Positions 6,492 through 6,613 of a DNA stretch of 6,613 nucleotides are shown one piece after another. Made by a program: the position numbers and the translations under genes. The DNA is taken from NCBI GenBank assembly GCA_021787505.1, contig JAJYLU010000106.1, positions 1 through 6,613 on the forward strand, in the 5' to 3' direction. Positions within the stretch are counted from its first letter, which is position 1. Each line of letters opens with the position of its first letter. This stretch comes from Nitrospirota bacterium. Lineage in GTDB: Bacteria > Nitrospirota > Thermodesulfovibrionia > Thermodesulfovibrionales > UBA6898. The notes below the pieces were generated by a model. It was not told the DNA's origin. It was given only the letters and a program-made list of their open reading frames with translations, and ran no database searches.

Positions 6492-6613
6492 ATGGAACGC
6501 GGCCTCTCGGAAAATATAAAGAAGACCTACAGGGCGATTTCCCATGCTGCCATGAGGGCGGGGAGGGAGCCTCATGATGTAAGACTCATCGCGGTGACGA
6601 AGAATGTGGCTGC
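6492..6613 (+). CDS. yggS: YggS-family pyridoxal phosphate homeostasis protein, N-terminal part (cut by window end)
   Basis: The first 40 codons are visible. They match the N-terminus of the YggS/PLPBP family: SENIKKTYRAISHAAMRAGRE, a GR-type turn, then HDVRLIAVTKNVAA, where Lys37 is in the position of the PLP-binding lysine of the family's AVSK motif. The family binds pyridoxal phosphate without known enzymatic activity and keeps vitamin B6 and amino acid pools in balance; it acts in the cytoplasm. The ATG at 6492 is chosen because it opens the conserved frame; an ATG at 6485 is in another frame. The ribosome binding site is weak (TGGA a few bases upstream). It lies 115 bp after the LysE-type transporter gene and has its own TATAAT-type promoter, so it may be a separate unit or read through from the operon. 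Confidence 0.88.
   Translation, partial: MERGLSENIKKTYRAISHAAMRAGREPHDVRLIAVTKNVA

Noticed and set aside
6485..6494. ATG at 6485 as the start of the last gene
   Set aside because: It opens a different frame with no YggS similarity. The ATG at 6492 opens the conserved frame.

Overview
The window looks like ordinary chromosomal housekeeping DNA from a Gram-negative, moderately GC-rich bacterium. It is compact, with overlapping start and stop codons in several gene pairs, and there is no sign of phage, transposon or CRISPR content. The Do-family periplasmic protease implies a two-membrane cell. The short tmRNA tag ANNELALAA and the uncharacterised radical SAM protein fit a Nitrospirota or deltaproteobacterial-type lineage. 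That placement is inference from remembered family patterns, not from a search.

Left part, minus strand (1-1513): a three-gene operon read right to left. It holds a GNAT-type N-acetyltransferase, a six-helix rhomboid intramembrane serine protease, and the first 89 codons of an RluA/RluD-family pseudouridine synthase that runs off the window. The junctions are ATGA and TTGA overlaps, so translation is probably coupled. A near-consensus sigma70 promoter sits so close to the first ATG that the mRNA would be almost leaderless.

Middle left, plus strand (1543-3196): a DegP/HtrA (Do) serine protease with a signal peptide, a trypsin-like domain and two PDZ domains. It has its own promoter, a roughly 100-nt leader with inverted repeats that could mask the ribosome binding site, and a clear intrinsic terminator.

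Middle, minus strand (3229-4080): the trans-translation pair. smpB is followed after 24 bp by ssrA (tmRNA), whose 3' end faces the end of degP. The two partners of ribosome rescue are therefore adjacent and co-oriented, and ssrA probably also has its own extended -10 promoter.

Right part, plus strand (4098-6613): a TATAAT element that is nearly symmetric on the two strands lies in the short gap between smpB and a divergent operon. This operon contains a B12-binding-like radical SAM protein coupled by ATGA to a LysE/RhtB-type exporter. After a 115-bp gap with another TATAAT-type promoter comes the start of a YggS-family PLP homeostasis protein, cut by the window end.

The least understood part is the radical SAM protein plus exporter pair. 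The other points worth a second look are start-site and leader questions (degP, smpB, the GNAT gene).
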